Positions 46,663 through 58,134 of a stretch of 64,000 nt of DNA are shown piece by piece (positions within the stretch are counted from its first letter, which is position 1; each line of letters starts with the position of its first letter). Position numbers and translations under genes: made by a program. The notes under the pieces were generated by a model. The model searched no databases. It saw only the letters and a program-made list of their open reading frames with translations, and was not told where the DNA came from. The DNA lies in assembly GCA_013423385.1 (NCBI GenBank), contig BLZA01000028.1:248001-312000 (forward strand). Reading direction: 5' to 3'. The DNA is from Naganishia liquefaciens (taxonomy: Eukaryota; Basidiomycota; Tremellomycetes; Filobasidiales; Filobasidiaceae).

Positions 46663-49321
46663 TCAATGCAGACCCGTCACAACGCCATCCAAGCCCGTCG
46701 ACCCCGTCGACCGGCACTTCCAATCTATCGGCGGCGCCGTGCCCGATGCACCCGTCGATGAGCCTGTCTTGGCACCGACCGCTGCCGCTCGCTCCCGATG
46801 ACTCCTGACGCGCTTCAACGGGAGCGCAGTATCGCTCGGATCACTCTCGCCATCCTTCTCGTCGAGCTCCATTTCCACGTCTGTTGTCGTCGTTTGTCGA
46901 TGTGCCGTCCGACCGGGGCTGACGCTGCGTTCGCTCCGCGTGCGGATGCGCGGCGTGATGGACCCCGGATGTGCAGACGAGTGACCCGACATGGCCGACG
47001 GAGATTTCGTATAGCTGTCGACTGCATCGAGCTTGCTGCCGTGTTGTGCATGGATTGTTGGCGGAACAGAAGGAACCATTGAATGCGATCGCCGCGGTGA
47101 GCGTGTTTCGGCGATCGTTGGGCTCTGATTCCTGCCACCGGGGGATGACGGGCCCGTCGCCTCATCTCGCTCCATGGAATGCGCGCCATCCGTCGAGGAG
47201 ACGCTTTTAGATCGAAACAGGCTACCCATGAATCGCTTGAATCGTTGTTGCTGGGATGAAATCGATTTGGACGGTTCTCCCGTCGTTGACCGCGTCAATG
47301 ACCCCGCAAATGGTTCCCCAGACTCTAGACGGCGCGACGACGACGCTATTGGGATCGCCGCACTGGATGGGGATTCGCGATATGTGTTTTCTGGAGATGA
47401 AGCTCTCCTAGCTCGACCTGCATCTTGACTAATGGTCATCGGCCTTTCGCTCGCTGACGAGGTCACATGCTCTCTTGAAGACGGCCCCGGTTCTGCCGCC
47501 GTACCACCATGCGGTATCGTCGGTCTGCCCGCCGTATCGCTCACATACGTATGCACATCCTCCGCCGAAACGATCCCCAACATATTTTCGGCTTCAGCCG
47601 GCGTCGAATCCATTCGCGGGCTCGCCGGGCTTGGCGTCATGATCGGAAAGGACAGCACGCCGCCGCCGCCGCCGCCCGATGTTGCCGACTTTCTTCGGCC
47701 GCGGCTTGTTGTGCTTTTGAGCGAGGTCGACAAGGCAGAGCCGCTGCCGGATGGTTGTGATCGCGGGGAAGAGTACGCCGACGTTGTGCGCGACGTCGTG
47801 GCGGAAGTGATCGTGACATTTGCCGCGCCTGTGGGCAAGGATGAAGCGTGGGGTAACGATGCTGTGGTGTCTTCCCCCGGCTCCCGAGATGATGGTGCAC
47901 TACCTCCACTCCGACTCGAAGGCTCCACATCGCTCGAGATGGGCGATGATACCGGCTGAGCGCGCCCTGTGTTTGCTTGGTGTGCTGATGCCTGATTACT
48001 GTCGCCCGTGTGCTGTGGATGATCAACTTGCCGCGCTTCACCATCGACCTGCATGCGGATGACTTTTCCCTCGGGGGACGGAGGCGAACCGTCCATCTCG
48101 GTATCCACTGGAGTTTGTCGCCGGTCCTGCTCCGCCCGAAGCCTCATTGACTGCTCCAACTCGGCTTCCAAATCATCGAAAATGCCCTTTTGTGGTTCCG
48201 GCAGCGGAAATGCGGTGAATGGTGGATCTGACGGCTGGGGGCATTGCGTGTATTGACCATGCGAGCGGATGAGGGATGAGTAGTATTGCTGTAATAATTC
48301 GGCGTGGACCTAGATGGCGGGAAGAATTCAAGATGAGCACAACGGCTCATTCGAATCTCGACGGTGGGGAACCCACGCATAAATTCCAATCCGTCACTTT
48401 GACCAACTCCCTCTCGAGCGCATTGAGCTCGTTGACTTTGATTCCCCCGACCTTGGCGTAGTGCGCATTGGTGCAAAATACGTCACAGAGCGCCTTGGAT
48501 CCCGCTGTGACGCCGGCGATGAGAAATCGATGAACGGTGAGGGAGGATAACGTGAATGTGGGTAGGGATGTGCAGGTGATGTCAATGTACGCGAGCAGCG
48601 AAAGAAGGGGAAGACGCTAAACGTGGTTCGAGCGTTAAGATGAATGCAACTCGTGAGCAAGCTACTTGAGCCTGGATTGTAGGCTCTCCGGAACCCACCT
48701 CGAGATTCGTATACTTGACTATTCGCCGTAGATAGTCGATGACGGTTATTGCAGGAGGCGCGCGCGAATGAAATCTCGTCAGACTGGACGAGGTCAGGAC
48801 CACCTGGTCGTTGTGCTCCATCAACTTGTTGAGCATGTGAGCTGGTCGGCCAAGCAAAGTTGGGCAAAGGGAAAAGCCGAGCAAAAGACATGGGAAGGGA
48901 TTGCATTAGCTTCTCGCTATCACCCCTCACGCACGTGCAATAACCATTCCACCTCGGACGCATGCCGTTTTTTTTGCTCCGTCCCGAGAGGAATGGCAGA
49001 CTTACCGATGAGAACGACAAGATCATCCGTATCGCAATCGATGAACGCCCACGGAAGGACCGGTTTCCCCTCCGCATCGACCTCTTTCGCCATCGTCGAC
49101 GGCGGCAGCGCGTTTCCCCTTGGAGGATTGCGTCCATCGTTACCTCCTGTCGCAGACGACCCTTGCACCGGAGTCGAACGGTTACTGGTCGACATGCTCA
49201 TGTGCGCTCGACCTTGGGAGATTGTCGAGCCGAGAACAGAATGTGTTGCCCGTGGAAATACATGTAATTTGGCGGACGGGTCCAAGGGTGCTCGTTTGAG
49301 AATGCGGGGTTTTTTCGTCAC
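46663..49321 (-). CDS. Pho80/Pcl-type cyclin with long Ser/Pro-rich tail
   Basis: A cyclin of the Pho80 family, partners of Pho85-like kinases in phosphate and nutrient signalling. Four exons (49321-49006, 48841-48699, 48616-48377, 48309-46663) give 781 residues. The cyclin box spans about residues 85-235: MLNKLMEHNDQVV, TRFHSRAPPAITVIDYLRRI, LLSLLAYIDITC, VHRFLIAGVTAGSKALCD, NAHYAKVGGIKVNELNALER and LLQQYYSSLIRSHGQY. These match Pho80-type cyclins closely. Around 515 further residues of low-complexity Ser, Pro, Thr and Arg follow, with several S/T-P sites and the run FKRFMGSLFRSKS. A shorter start at 49198 is possible. The first 80 residues are basic and Ser-rich. Kinase partner and pathway are inferred from the family. 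Confidence 0.87.
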
Positions 49322-49772
49322 GACTTGTGGGAACGCACGGGACGGGATGCGGGGCGGGACGAGTTGAGACCGTCCGTTGGGTCAGACGTCTATTCCTAGT
49401 TTTGACGGCCGATGTGGAGTGATGTGTGTGTGTGAGGTCAAGCCGGAGCAGATGGACCGCGACTGGCGACGACGGTGGGTCGACCCGAGTGTGTATATCC
49501 TCGCGTTTCAGTGCGATGACTTTTTCTCGATTTGGCGCCCAAAAGTGCGGTGGGGAAATACTGATTTACGGCCAATCTAGGCGGGGAGCACCTCCCGGTC
49601 ACTTATGGTGCGCCCTCGACCGCCACCCTTCTTGCTGCCGGCGGCCGATGACGTATCCCGCGAGTCAGCCAGGCGAGTCAAGCACAGCCATCCATCATCC
49701 TCCCTCATCCATCATCCGTGACTCATTCCGCAACACTACACCGTCCCTGGGCCATCCATCAACAACGCCACA
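49322..49772. other. Divergent promoter between the Pho80-like cyclin and zinc-ribbon genes
   Basis: These 451 bp lie between the two start codons. No gene; an ATCC-rich stretch at 49687-49770 just before the zinc-ribbon start is the only visible simple sequence. Confidence 0.5.
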
Positions 49773-50684
49773 ATGGGTGAGCATATCCAGCCTCGCTGCC
49801 ATATCCGCTCGCCATCTGATCCATTGCCCTCCCCCTCCCGGCGGCTCATTGCCTAGACTTTTTCTGCATTCCCATTGCATGTAAGCACGTCCAATCTTTC
49901 CGAGTGGAACGACGAGGTGACCTTTTATTCCCTCCCCGAACAGGCGGCTGCCCGACAAAGGTACTCCTTCGCGCCCCGACATACGTAGCACCGGATGAAT
50001 TCTGATCAGACGTCTCGTCTTGATATAGATCAAGCAGGATGAAGCAGGACCTGCAAGAGTTTGCCCAAACTGCCACAACGCGAGCGTCATCGTAAGCCTC
50101 GTTTCACAAGTTGCAGTCTCCTCGTCTTCCCAGAGAAGCTTACCGTTACCGCCCCTCCCCCCTCGCATGGTCCCAGTCCGCCAAATCACGTACCTGGTTC
50201 GAATTCTGCTTTGTTCCGTTATTGTAAGACATCAAGCAAACCCCTATCAAGTGTCCCTTTTCAACTGATCACAAAAGGTCCCTCCAGCCCATTCAGCAGT
50301 GACCGCGTATGGAAATGCGGTATATGTCGTACGCGCACACACAATTTCGCTCCACCCCAACGTGTATCGTCCGCTCATCCCACTCCCGGTTGCTATAGAA
50401 TGGGAAGTCGAACGAAACAAGGGCTTTGAACCCCAAGTCGCCGGACAGGGATACATCCATCCCGGCCAATCCGGACAGTACGTCATTCTATCCCCATCTC
50501 AATCCTCATCGTCATGCCCCCCTTCGGCCAGAAAACTCACGATATGGGCGCGGTATTTTTGCACTCCAGGTATCAGCAGCCAGGGTATGGTCCGCCGATG
50601 CAGGGTTACATGCCGCCACCACAAGGAGGGATGCAGTACCCGGGACCGAATCAGTATCCGGCGCAGGGTCAGTATGGCAGGTAG
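49773..50684 (+). CDS. Zinc-ribbon family protein in eight small exons
   Basis: A conserved small fungal protein with a multi-cysteine zinc-ribbon N-terminus; molecular role unknown. Exons 49773-49776, 49857-49880, 49944-49960, 50029-50091, 50177-50223, 50288-50328, 50399-50477 and 50570-50684 give 129 residues. No exon exceeds 115 nt, so no long open frame betrays it. It opens MDFFCIPIACGCPTK, then RVCPNCHNASV, SAKSRTWFEFCFVPL and VWKCGICQW, so three CxC/CxxC knuckles are present. The middle reads KGFEPQVAGQGY. The tail is Tyr/Gln/Pro/Gly-rich (YQQPGYGPPMQGY), typical of this family. Exons 2 and 3 are 24 and 17 nt. All eight joins are in frame. Proteins of this kind are often misnamed 'rhodopsin family' because of the tail. 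Confidence 0.85.
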
Positions 50685-51241
50685 GGGAACCTCGGCGCGA
50701 AAGCAGGGCGGCGGAGGGGGGGGAGGAGGGGGAAGGAGGGGGCGTGTTATAATCGATGTATGTTATACCCGATCATGATGGATCGTTGTCAAAGGCCAGA
50801 GATCCAGTCACGTCGGTCCTGATCGTCAAGCGTTGCGTGATTCGTAGATGCGACCGATCTCGTCTTGCCAACTGTCTCCTTACGGGCGGGCAATGGAACA
50901 CGTCTGATCGATTTGACCAAGTTGCAGGTATCACAGGATCGGTATGTGAAGGGTGAGATGGAGCAGCTGGAAAAGGTGCTCCCGAGGTACTCCCTCGAGG
51001 AAGCTGTGCGTGGCCATTGGCGTATCGGCATGGCTAGCAATCATCGCCGCACGCCACACGACGAAGAACGTCCCCCCGCGCCAACTTTTGTCAATGCAAT
51101 AATGATGCGTTTCCCAATATGATACATTTTTTCATCGTGTTCCTCGCGCAATCGGCTTGGACTCTATCTGCGCAAACTGGATGCTTTTTGTCGTCGTCGC
51201 CGTCTTCGTCATCGCGTGCTCGTCCTCACCTCATGCCCCAA
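50685..51241. other. Convergent spacer between zinc-ribbon and striatin genes
   Basis: A G-rich purine run occurs at 50707-50741. An 85-codon open frame (50865-51122) has no ATG start and matches nothing known. No gene called. Confidence 0.45.
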
Positions 51242-54226
51242 TCATGCTTTGGAATACAGTCTCACCGCGCCATCCGCGCCGCCACTTACCAGGGCCGCTA
51301 TCCGCCCCGCGCGCCCTTCCTTGCCACCCCCAGCCGCCACAACGGCGGCGTCATCGCAAACATCAAGCGCCAACACGCCCTGCTCGCCCTTTTTCCGATG
51401 CGCGGTCCACTCGTGGGTATTCGTGAGGCTTTCGAGATTCCACACTTTGATGGAGAGGTCGTCGCTCGCTGTGATAATGTCGCTCGATGATGTCGGATCT
51501 ATGCGCAGTGCGTTGATGGTGGACGCGTGGGCTTGAACCGTGTCGTGGATTTTCCCTAGAAAATGTGGCTTGTCAGCGCACGGCCTTTTGAGCAAAGAGG
51601 TGCACGTACCCGACTCTGCATCGTAGATACGGATAGTTCCATCATTCATGGCAGCAACGACTTTGAATAATGTCGGATGGCATACGACATCGACCAGCGC
51701 ACAGCCTGCCGCGGGAGTTAGTCCGCCTTCTTGAACGTCTACACAAGGCGCTCACCTGATTCGCCCGCCTCGAATTGCCTAATCTCGCGTCCCGTCTTGA
51801 TCTCGAACAGTTTAATGACCCCATTATCGTATCCGACCAATACGAGCGCAAGATCCGGGTGGTACATGGCCACCGCAATGGGGACCGGCTTTTTTTGCTC
51901 CTGCTTTTCCGGCGCAGACGCTTCCGACTCGCTATTCTGATCTGCCACATGATCTGCCGTGCCGTCATACTTCCACCCAGACACAAGCGGGAATCCGGAA
52001 CCATCCTCGCCCGTCGTGGACCACACCTTGACGCTGCCATCCGAGCTCGCGGAAACAAGGTATCCCTCAGGCTCATTTGCAGCGCTGGGAAGCAATGTCA
52101 ACGCCCACACGGCATCCGTATGTCCGACAAGGGTATCGTCCTCGAGTTTCGGGTCGTGTGGCGAATACGTGTGGTGTTCGGCGGATGGGAGATTCCATAC
52201 GCGGATACTCGAATCAAGAGATCCGCTGAATACCTTGCGTCGGCTGGATGAAACGGCCAGACTCGTCACCGGTGCTAGGTGACCGCGGAAGGTGATTTGA
52301 GGTTCCAGCCCGTCGGAGAGTCTGTAGTGGCGAGTGAGTCTTCGGTCTCCATGGAGTAATTGGAAGGACTCACCGACTACCAGCTTTCTCACTTGGCAGC
52401 CGCCATACCTTGACGGTGCAATCCCACGACCCCGAAACAACGGTCGCCTCTGGTCCAAACGCCACAGCTTGCACGGCATCCAGATGGCTATCATGGAGAT
52501 CAGCACGTCGACCAGGACAAACGCTCGAGAATCTCACCTCTTGAGTTGCCGCGTCGGTCTCCATCCCTTCTTGACCGGCAGATCATCCTCGTGAATCGCT
52601 GTAACGTCTGTATCGGCCGACGAAACGGACGCGGAATCGGAATCGCCTGACCACATACACATGAGCCGTACGCTCCGGGCGCTCAAGCTGAAAGACATAC
52701 CGACATCCGAAACGGAACTTTCGCTCGCATTCGCATGCGCCTGTCCTGTACTCGTCTTTTCTGCCTGCTCATTCGCCTCCCTTAGAGCCTGCTTCCACGC
52801 TTCCTTGCTCTCTGGCTTGTAGATCGCCGTCAGGACCTTGGCGTGCTCCTGCTCGACATCCGCATCTTTGCCGCTTGAGCCGGATTCCGTAGTCGCCAAG
52901 ATTTTCTCCGATTCTGAGACTGTCGATGTAGATGCCTCCTTTTGCGCTTCTTCCTGCGAAATCACTTCCTGTACAAGGTTGCCCAGCCCAGAAACAGCCT
53001 TTTCCGATTCCATTGTTGTCGTCGTGGTCGCTGGCAACGATTCTTCAACGCCCTTGACGCCCAACCCGATCACTCCCGGCTGGGAGGGCGGGAACGGACC
53101 CTCGGGCAGAACTTTTCGAGGACGTTCAGGCACGTCAAGGATTGTTCCCGCTGCATGCGCCGAGGACGTAGATTGTCCGTTGCTTGGGTCAGAGGTACTC
53201 GGTGATACGCCGGTGGTCGGGGGAACCGTGAGGGTTAAGGGAAGACGGTTCGGCAGAGGGTTCATAGCAGCCGGGGAGGTGAGATATGAAATCTCCTGCA
53301 GGCATCTGTGGAAATATCAGTATCAATGACGAGTAGTACATGCCGGAGTACGCACTGCTTGAGATAATCCCGACTCCGTGCTCGACTTTTCGGATCCCGG
53401 ACAGGCATCGACACGGTCGACTTCCATGGGCTGGACGAGACGGCGGATGGTAGCGCCGGGTTGCTATCGATGGATCCTGCGCGGGATGCCGAAGTCGGCA
53501 AAGGCTGAGGCTTCTTTGCGGGTTGATCCGTGCTGTTTTGAGAGGAGCCGTTGCTTTTCTTCTGGTCCACTATGGGAGAGGTCAGACAAAGGACGATAAA
53601 CGTGTTTTGTCGAACATACGATTACTTTCCAAGCCATTCTTTGGACTTTCACCGCCTGCATCCTTCTTCTCCGCGCCAGCCTCTGCACCTGCCTTTCCCG
53701 CTAACCCTCCTAGCCCACTAGGTGTCCCCGCGGCCGTCCTCCCCGCACCCGTCAAACTCTTGACGCGCTCCTGCTTCAACGCAAACTCGAGCATCTTGAC
53801 CCTCCTCAGCATATCCATCTTCAGATTCTCCGCACTTCGCCGTTCACCTTCCAAGAGCGCAATCCGAGCGCGCATCTCGGCACGCTCAATTTCCCATTCG
53901 TTCCGGTCACGTTCCCAGCGTCGCCATTCGGATTGCAGGTAGTGCAGCACGCTAGCGAGGTTCATGGTTGGTGCCGCTGGCGGGGCTGCAGGTTGCTGTT
54001 GCTGAGCTTGACCTGCATTCTGCTGTTGCTGTTGCTGCTGCTGCTGTTGCTGCTGCTGCTGTTGCTGTTGCTGCTGCATCGCGCTCCCAACTGGCGATCC
54101 CTGCGCATGTAAACCCTGCCCCTGCGCATACCCACCGCCGACCTGTCCATCATGCGATATTTCACGCATCATTGGCTGCGGCCCGGGAGTATGGTGTTGC
54201 CCCTGAGGATAGATGGGCGAGCTCAT
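51242..54226 (-). CDS. Striatin-family WD40 scaffold (PRO11/Far8 type)
   Basis: The scaffold of the STRIPAK complex, which links PP2A to kinases and controls cell fusion and development in fungi. Eight exons (54226-53620, 53569-53356, 53305-52701, 52646-52538, 52487-52374, 52321-51756, 51705-51610, 51555-51242) give 874 residues. A Gln-rich start with a polyQ tract precedes the striatin N-terminal coiled coil: ASVLHYLQSEWRRWERDRNE, RAEMRARIALLEGERRSAEN and MLRRVKMLEFALKQER. The conserved DYLKQCLQEISYLTSP follows, then a variable acidic linker. The C-terminal half is a WD40 propeller: HLDAVQAVAFGP, TVKVWRLPS, FRGHLAPVTSLAV, SSIRVWNL, GHTDAVWALTLLPS, SVKVWSTTG, IKVWNLES, and the last blade GGADGAVRLY. 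An upstream ATG at 54373 would add 49 residues and is less likely. Confidence 0.92.
54001..54077 (-). repeat. CAG/CAA polyglutamine tract in the striatin N-terminus
   Basis: A trinucleotide tract mixing CAG and CAA codons, interrupted by a short Asn-Ala-Gly segment, encodes about 20 glutamines just before the coiled coil. It is probably variable between strains. Confidence 0.85.
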
Positions 54227-55355
54227 AACGAGGCGTGCGGCGTGAGAGATCAACTGTCGTGCGGGAGTGAGATCAGTGATGCATCGAGGCGTCAAGTCGC
54301 GCGCGAAGACGTACCGATGCACCGCAGAGTATGTGTTGACCGCCGAATGCAAGAAAGGACGCTCTGTATCCACTCGACCGTCTCAACTCCAACCTAGGTG
54401 TTTGCTTGACTCGGATGGTCACACGATGTCTCTTCATCCACCATCAACATCGTCGACAAGAGGGAGGAAGGGTTGGACATGACGCGGCAACAAATCGACC
54501 CAACTCTGGACAGAGTCGGGATGTCGCGCCATGTTGGTCAAAACGAGTTTATATCCTCATTCTCCTAGTGATAAGCGTAGGTGTATCAGTAATTGAATGG
54601 TTTGTTCCCTGACACTGCCTGCTGAAGTAAAGAGTTTGGATTAGATGTAGACTGCTCATATACGACAACGTAGGTATAGCGCCGACCGGATTGATCGTGT
54701 TAAAAATCCCCGCATAACAAAGTGCGACATTTGCTTAGTCGTTGCGGGACATCGTGGCGTTCCCAAGACCCCCGAACTGCTCGTCAGCTCGACAGGGGAT
54801 TTCAATCATGTGATGCTTCTACAAATTGATGTACTATTCATGATTTCTCCTGAAGGGGTTGCAGCAGGGTTTATTCGCCACCCGTGTACCTCGCACTATT
54901 GTCTTGACCGCTGCCTCCACTGACAAGCATCCAAGGCAAATCGAACGCGGGTAAACACTATTCGACGGAGACAGAGTAGCGTGAGCATTCCTCCTCTACA
55001 CAGCCTTTGACATTACCCCTTACACAGCATGAACTGGCTCACCATGAGCGGAACTCCTTTTCGATCAACTCCGCCGCCGACCAGGAGGCGCGGACCGCTT
55101 TTCAGTCTTTGGGCACATTCAGGTCGGAGTGATGGAGTGACGCATAAAGGAGGGCGAAATGCGGTGTACTCTCGTCACTTGACTTCTTTCTTCCGGTTTA
55201 CGGCAGCCCATGTATATAGGTGGGGATAAGAAGGGCTGAAGACTCGGGGCTACCTTACTGTCTGACAGCAATCTTTTAGATATCAGACGCACTCTCCGTC
55301 ACAGACACAATTACAAAGACGCACTTCTGTTATCTGAGAACGCAATACGCAAACG
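54227..55355. other. Intergenic region (1.1 kb) between striatin and zinc-finger genes
   Basis: The two genes diverge from here. A 66-codon open frame at 55029-55229 has no recognisable feature. Nothing else is supported. Confidence 0.5.
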
Positions 55356-56767
55356 ATGCCGTCAAGCCTCAGAAAACGGCCTCTCTCAGCTTCTGAAACT
55401 ACGGCGAGCTTCGCTTCGTCTTCGCATGCACCTCATGCGGCTCAAATTGCGAAGAAAACTTTCTACTGCGTTTGCACGAAAGCTTTTACCGACAAGAGAA
55501 ACCGAGACAAGCATGTGCAGAGCTTTCAACCTCAATCTTGGGCATGCCCTGAATGCTTAAAATCGCATTCGACAGAGGATGGTACCATGAAACATATGAA
55601 GCGCCAGCACGGATGGAGGCTTGACTCGAAGAAACCGGGACCCAGGGTACGTGTATCTGGACCTGAGAATGACTTTTGACCTTTTCTGACACCTGTTTGC
55701 GGATTGTAAAACACAAGAAACCCGAAGTCGAGGGAGTCGAGCCTCGGCTCGATCTTCCAGATGCCGCGCGACTGAGCGAGTCGGTGAATGTTGGCATAGA
55801 CCGGGAGAGACCCTCGACGGGGAGAAGTCAGTCAAGCAATAATGAGCTCGTTTTCTTTCTGCTTATATTGCTTCAGCCTCGTCGCTTCGCTGGGCTCCTA
55901 CATCTACGCCAAGTTCTGTTTCGCATTTGCGCTCGACTCCTGCGAGTGTCTTAAGTCAGAATGAAAACGTAAAATGGTACTGTGTTTGCACGAAACAATT
56001 TTCCGACAGGAGAAACCGGAACAGGCATGTAAAGAGCTATGCACCTAAATCTTGGCAATGCCCCAGATGCTTGTTGGCTCATTTGGCCAAGCCAGATGCC
56101 GAGAGACATATGAAACGCGAGCACAGATGGGCACCTAATTCAGAGATGCCGGGACCAAGGGTACGTAGATCTGCCCTCCAAACAAGTATCGACCTCACTA
56201 GAGAGCTGTGTGCAGGAAGCAGAACATGGAGTACCAGCAGAAGAGAGGTTCCGCTCGCAACCCAAGCTCGCAGATCCCCTTCCAGTCAGTCAGACCGCTG
56301 AGGCTGGCTTGAGGGTTGCGGATTGGGAAAATCCCTTCAGGGGAAACGACGAAGATTTCTTTGCCTACCTTGCTGGAACTACGTCGTTCTTAAGTCATCC
56401 CTTGTATCGCTCACAGAGAAGCCTACCTGTCTCTGAGCTTCAAGGCTTAGAACAGTACAGCTTCCAAATTCCTGCCCAAACTCATCCCATGGTACCATCA
56501 CAGAATCAAACAGGGTTCCCAGCCAATACCGATCCGCTGGCCTTCATCAATTCACATACAGGTTTCCCCGAGCCTTCTAGAGTATTGGAATATCAGCCTG
56601 CCACGCAAGGAAACCTCCCCTGGAATTTGCATTTGCCCTCCGGCTATGATGACGATAGATATGCTGTTTCGTTACAATCTGCGGCTAATCGGACTTGTTA
56701 TGGTTCGCAAAGTCTCATTTCGCCCCAGTATCCTGAAGAGGGGCCACTCTGTCTTCTGTACCAATGA
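55356..56767 (+). CDS. Two-module zinc-finger protein of an unrecognised family
   Basis: I do not recognise this gene by name. Four exons (55356-55646, 55718-55826, 55877-56160, 56216-56767) give 411 residues in one frame. Two homologous modules of about 70 residues are visible. Module 1 has FYCVCTKAFTDKRNRDKHVQ, SWACPECLKSH and HMKRQHGWRLDSKKPGPR. Module 2 has WYCVCTKQFSDRRNRNRHVK, SWQCPRCLLAH and HMKREHRWAPNSEMPGPR. Each module thus holds a C-x-C...H unit and a C-x2-C...H...H unit, an atypical C2H2 layout. An intron follows the GPR of each module at the same position. The C-terminal 180 residues lack motifs but begin EAEHGVPAEER, which a neighbouring paralogue shares. Nuclear, DNA- or RNA-binding roles are plausible but unproved. 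Confidence 0.72.
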
Positions 56768-58134
56768 CTCTCTCACGTACGGAAGATATGACAACTAAGA
56801 TGGCAGATGTTGTTGAAATCAAAGCTGAACCTGTGAGAGCGAGTGGGGCGTCACCCGCTTCCATCATAGTAGATTCTGTCAATCCCGTCGCATTGAAGAT
56901 GGGAAGTGAGCTTTGTGCAGCTCCAGCTCTTAGAAGGTACGAACTTGAAGTTGTTGAGAAATTTTAATCGCACCCGTAGCATTCGCCCAAGCAATTGGGA
57001 AAAAAAATGAGACTTCAATGCGCCCAAGATTTCGAAAATCATTGGCGATACGAGGCGATTTGCCGGAATCCGCTTCGTCTCATGGCATTTATTCCACCTA
57101 CCTAATACGCTCGAGGGGCACCGAATGAGATCTCACCGTTCGGAACATGGCCAAATTGCCCTATCTTACACTGTCTGGCATTGTGCGGAAGCCCCTCGCG
57201 CGACCTAGATATCAACCAAAGAGCCGCAAGCAAGCGATGTAGTGAGTGGAATACTTCCGCCCTTTATGACGGAGTTGCCAATCTAATCGGGCTCATTATT
57301 GCTGCTGGGGCAGTAGTCAACAGATATGGTATTTGACAAACGTCGCAGCGACCGAGACGCTTAATTGATGGTCGATAGTGCGTTCAAAGTATTCACTCAG
57401 GGCATATGTGACCCTTTCAGCTAGGCTGTTATATCGATTTTGTTCAGCGTCCGAGAGAAAGCGGTCAGTATGATGGCATTGAGGTTACCGTTCGCCCATT
57501 TCCTGATTTCACTCTTTAACTCTTGTCACCTTATTCCCCCTCTCACGCAAGCATAAAATCTACCCTTCAGCGTAGCCTATGTCATATATATCTTGCGCAT
57601 TGCAATACTGATTTAGCTACTCCTTATCAAGATTGGTTGCGGGCGCGTTAGGTTATTCGGGCGCCGCGCGACAGAAATTAAATCGAGCTCATTCTTGCTA
57701 ATTTACATGATGTACACCTGCTTACGCTAAGGCTATCAGTAGTTGACCTTAGCGAAACAGGTGAGTAGTACTGCTTATGACAACGAAGGCTATCAGTTGT
57801 TGACCTTAGCGTAACACTCTTTCGGTCACAAGCCCTCGGTCATTTCTGCGATGAAAGGCATAGCAGCTTATTCCCTGACCCAAGACTCGGTCGAGCCCTT
57901 GAGCGGATTTTGAGTGGAGATGACGGACATAGTTAAACGGGTACTGCATAGTCCCACTATTGAAGGATGTATATTTCTACATCGCCTGTCAGCCAAGTCA
58001 TTGAACCTTCTTTTGTTGTATCACATGAAACGGGACCATGTAAATCTGTACAACTGCATATATTCCCGTCCTTCGCGATCTCATGAATACAGATAGTAAT
58101 AATAAGAACGTTCCACAATCTTTTAACCTATATC
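56768..58134. other. Intergenic region (1.4 kb) between the two zinc-finger genes
   Basis: AT-richer sequence without a gene. It carries a duplicated element with a hairpin near 57.7-57.8 kb, listed separately. Confidence 0.5.
57725..57813. repeat. Duplicated element with CGCTAAGG/CCTTAGCG hairpin
   Basis: At 57725-57754, CGCTAAGG and CCTTAGCG pair perfectly around a 14-nt loop. A second copy at 57785-57813 repeats AAGGCTATCAGTTGTTGACC with small changes and keeps the CCTTAGCG arm. It could be a relic of a short inverted-repeat element or a protein site. Confidence 0.6.

Noticed and set aside
50865-51122. 85-codon open frame between the zinc-ribbon and striatin genes
   Set aside because: It has no ATG start, no known motif and no convincing upstream exon.
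55356-55679. First zinc-finger module as a separate short gene ending at the stop after 55676
   Set aside because: Good donor and acceptor sites at 55646/55718 and 55826/55877 join it in frame to the second module, which otherwise lacks any ATG.
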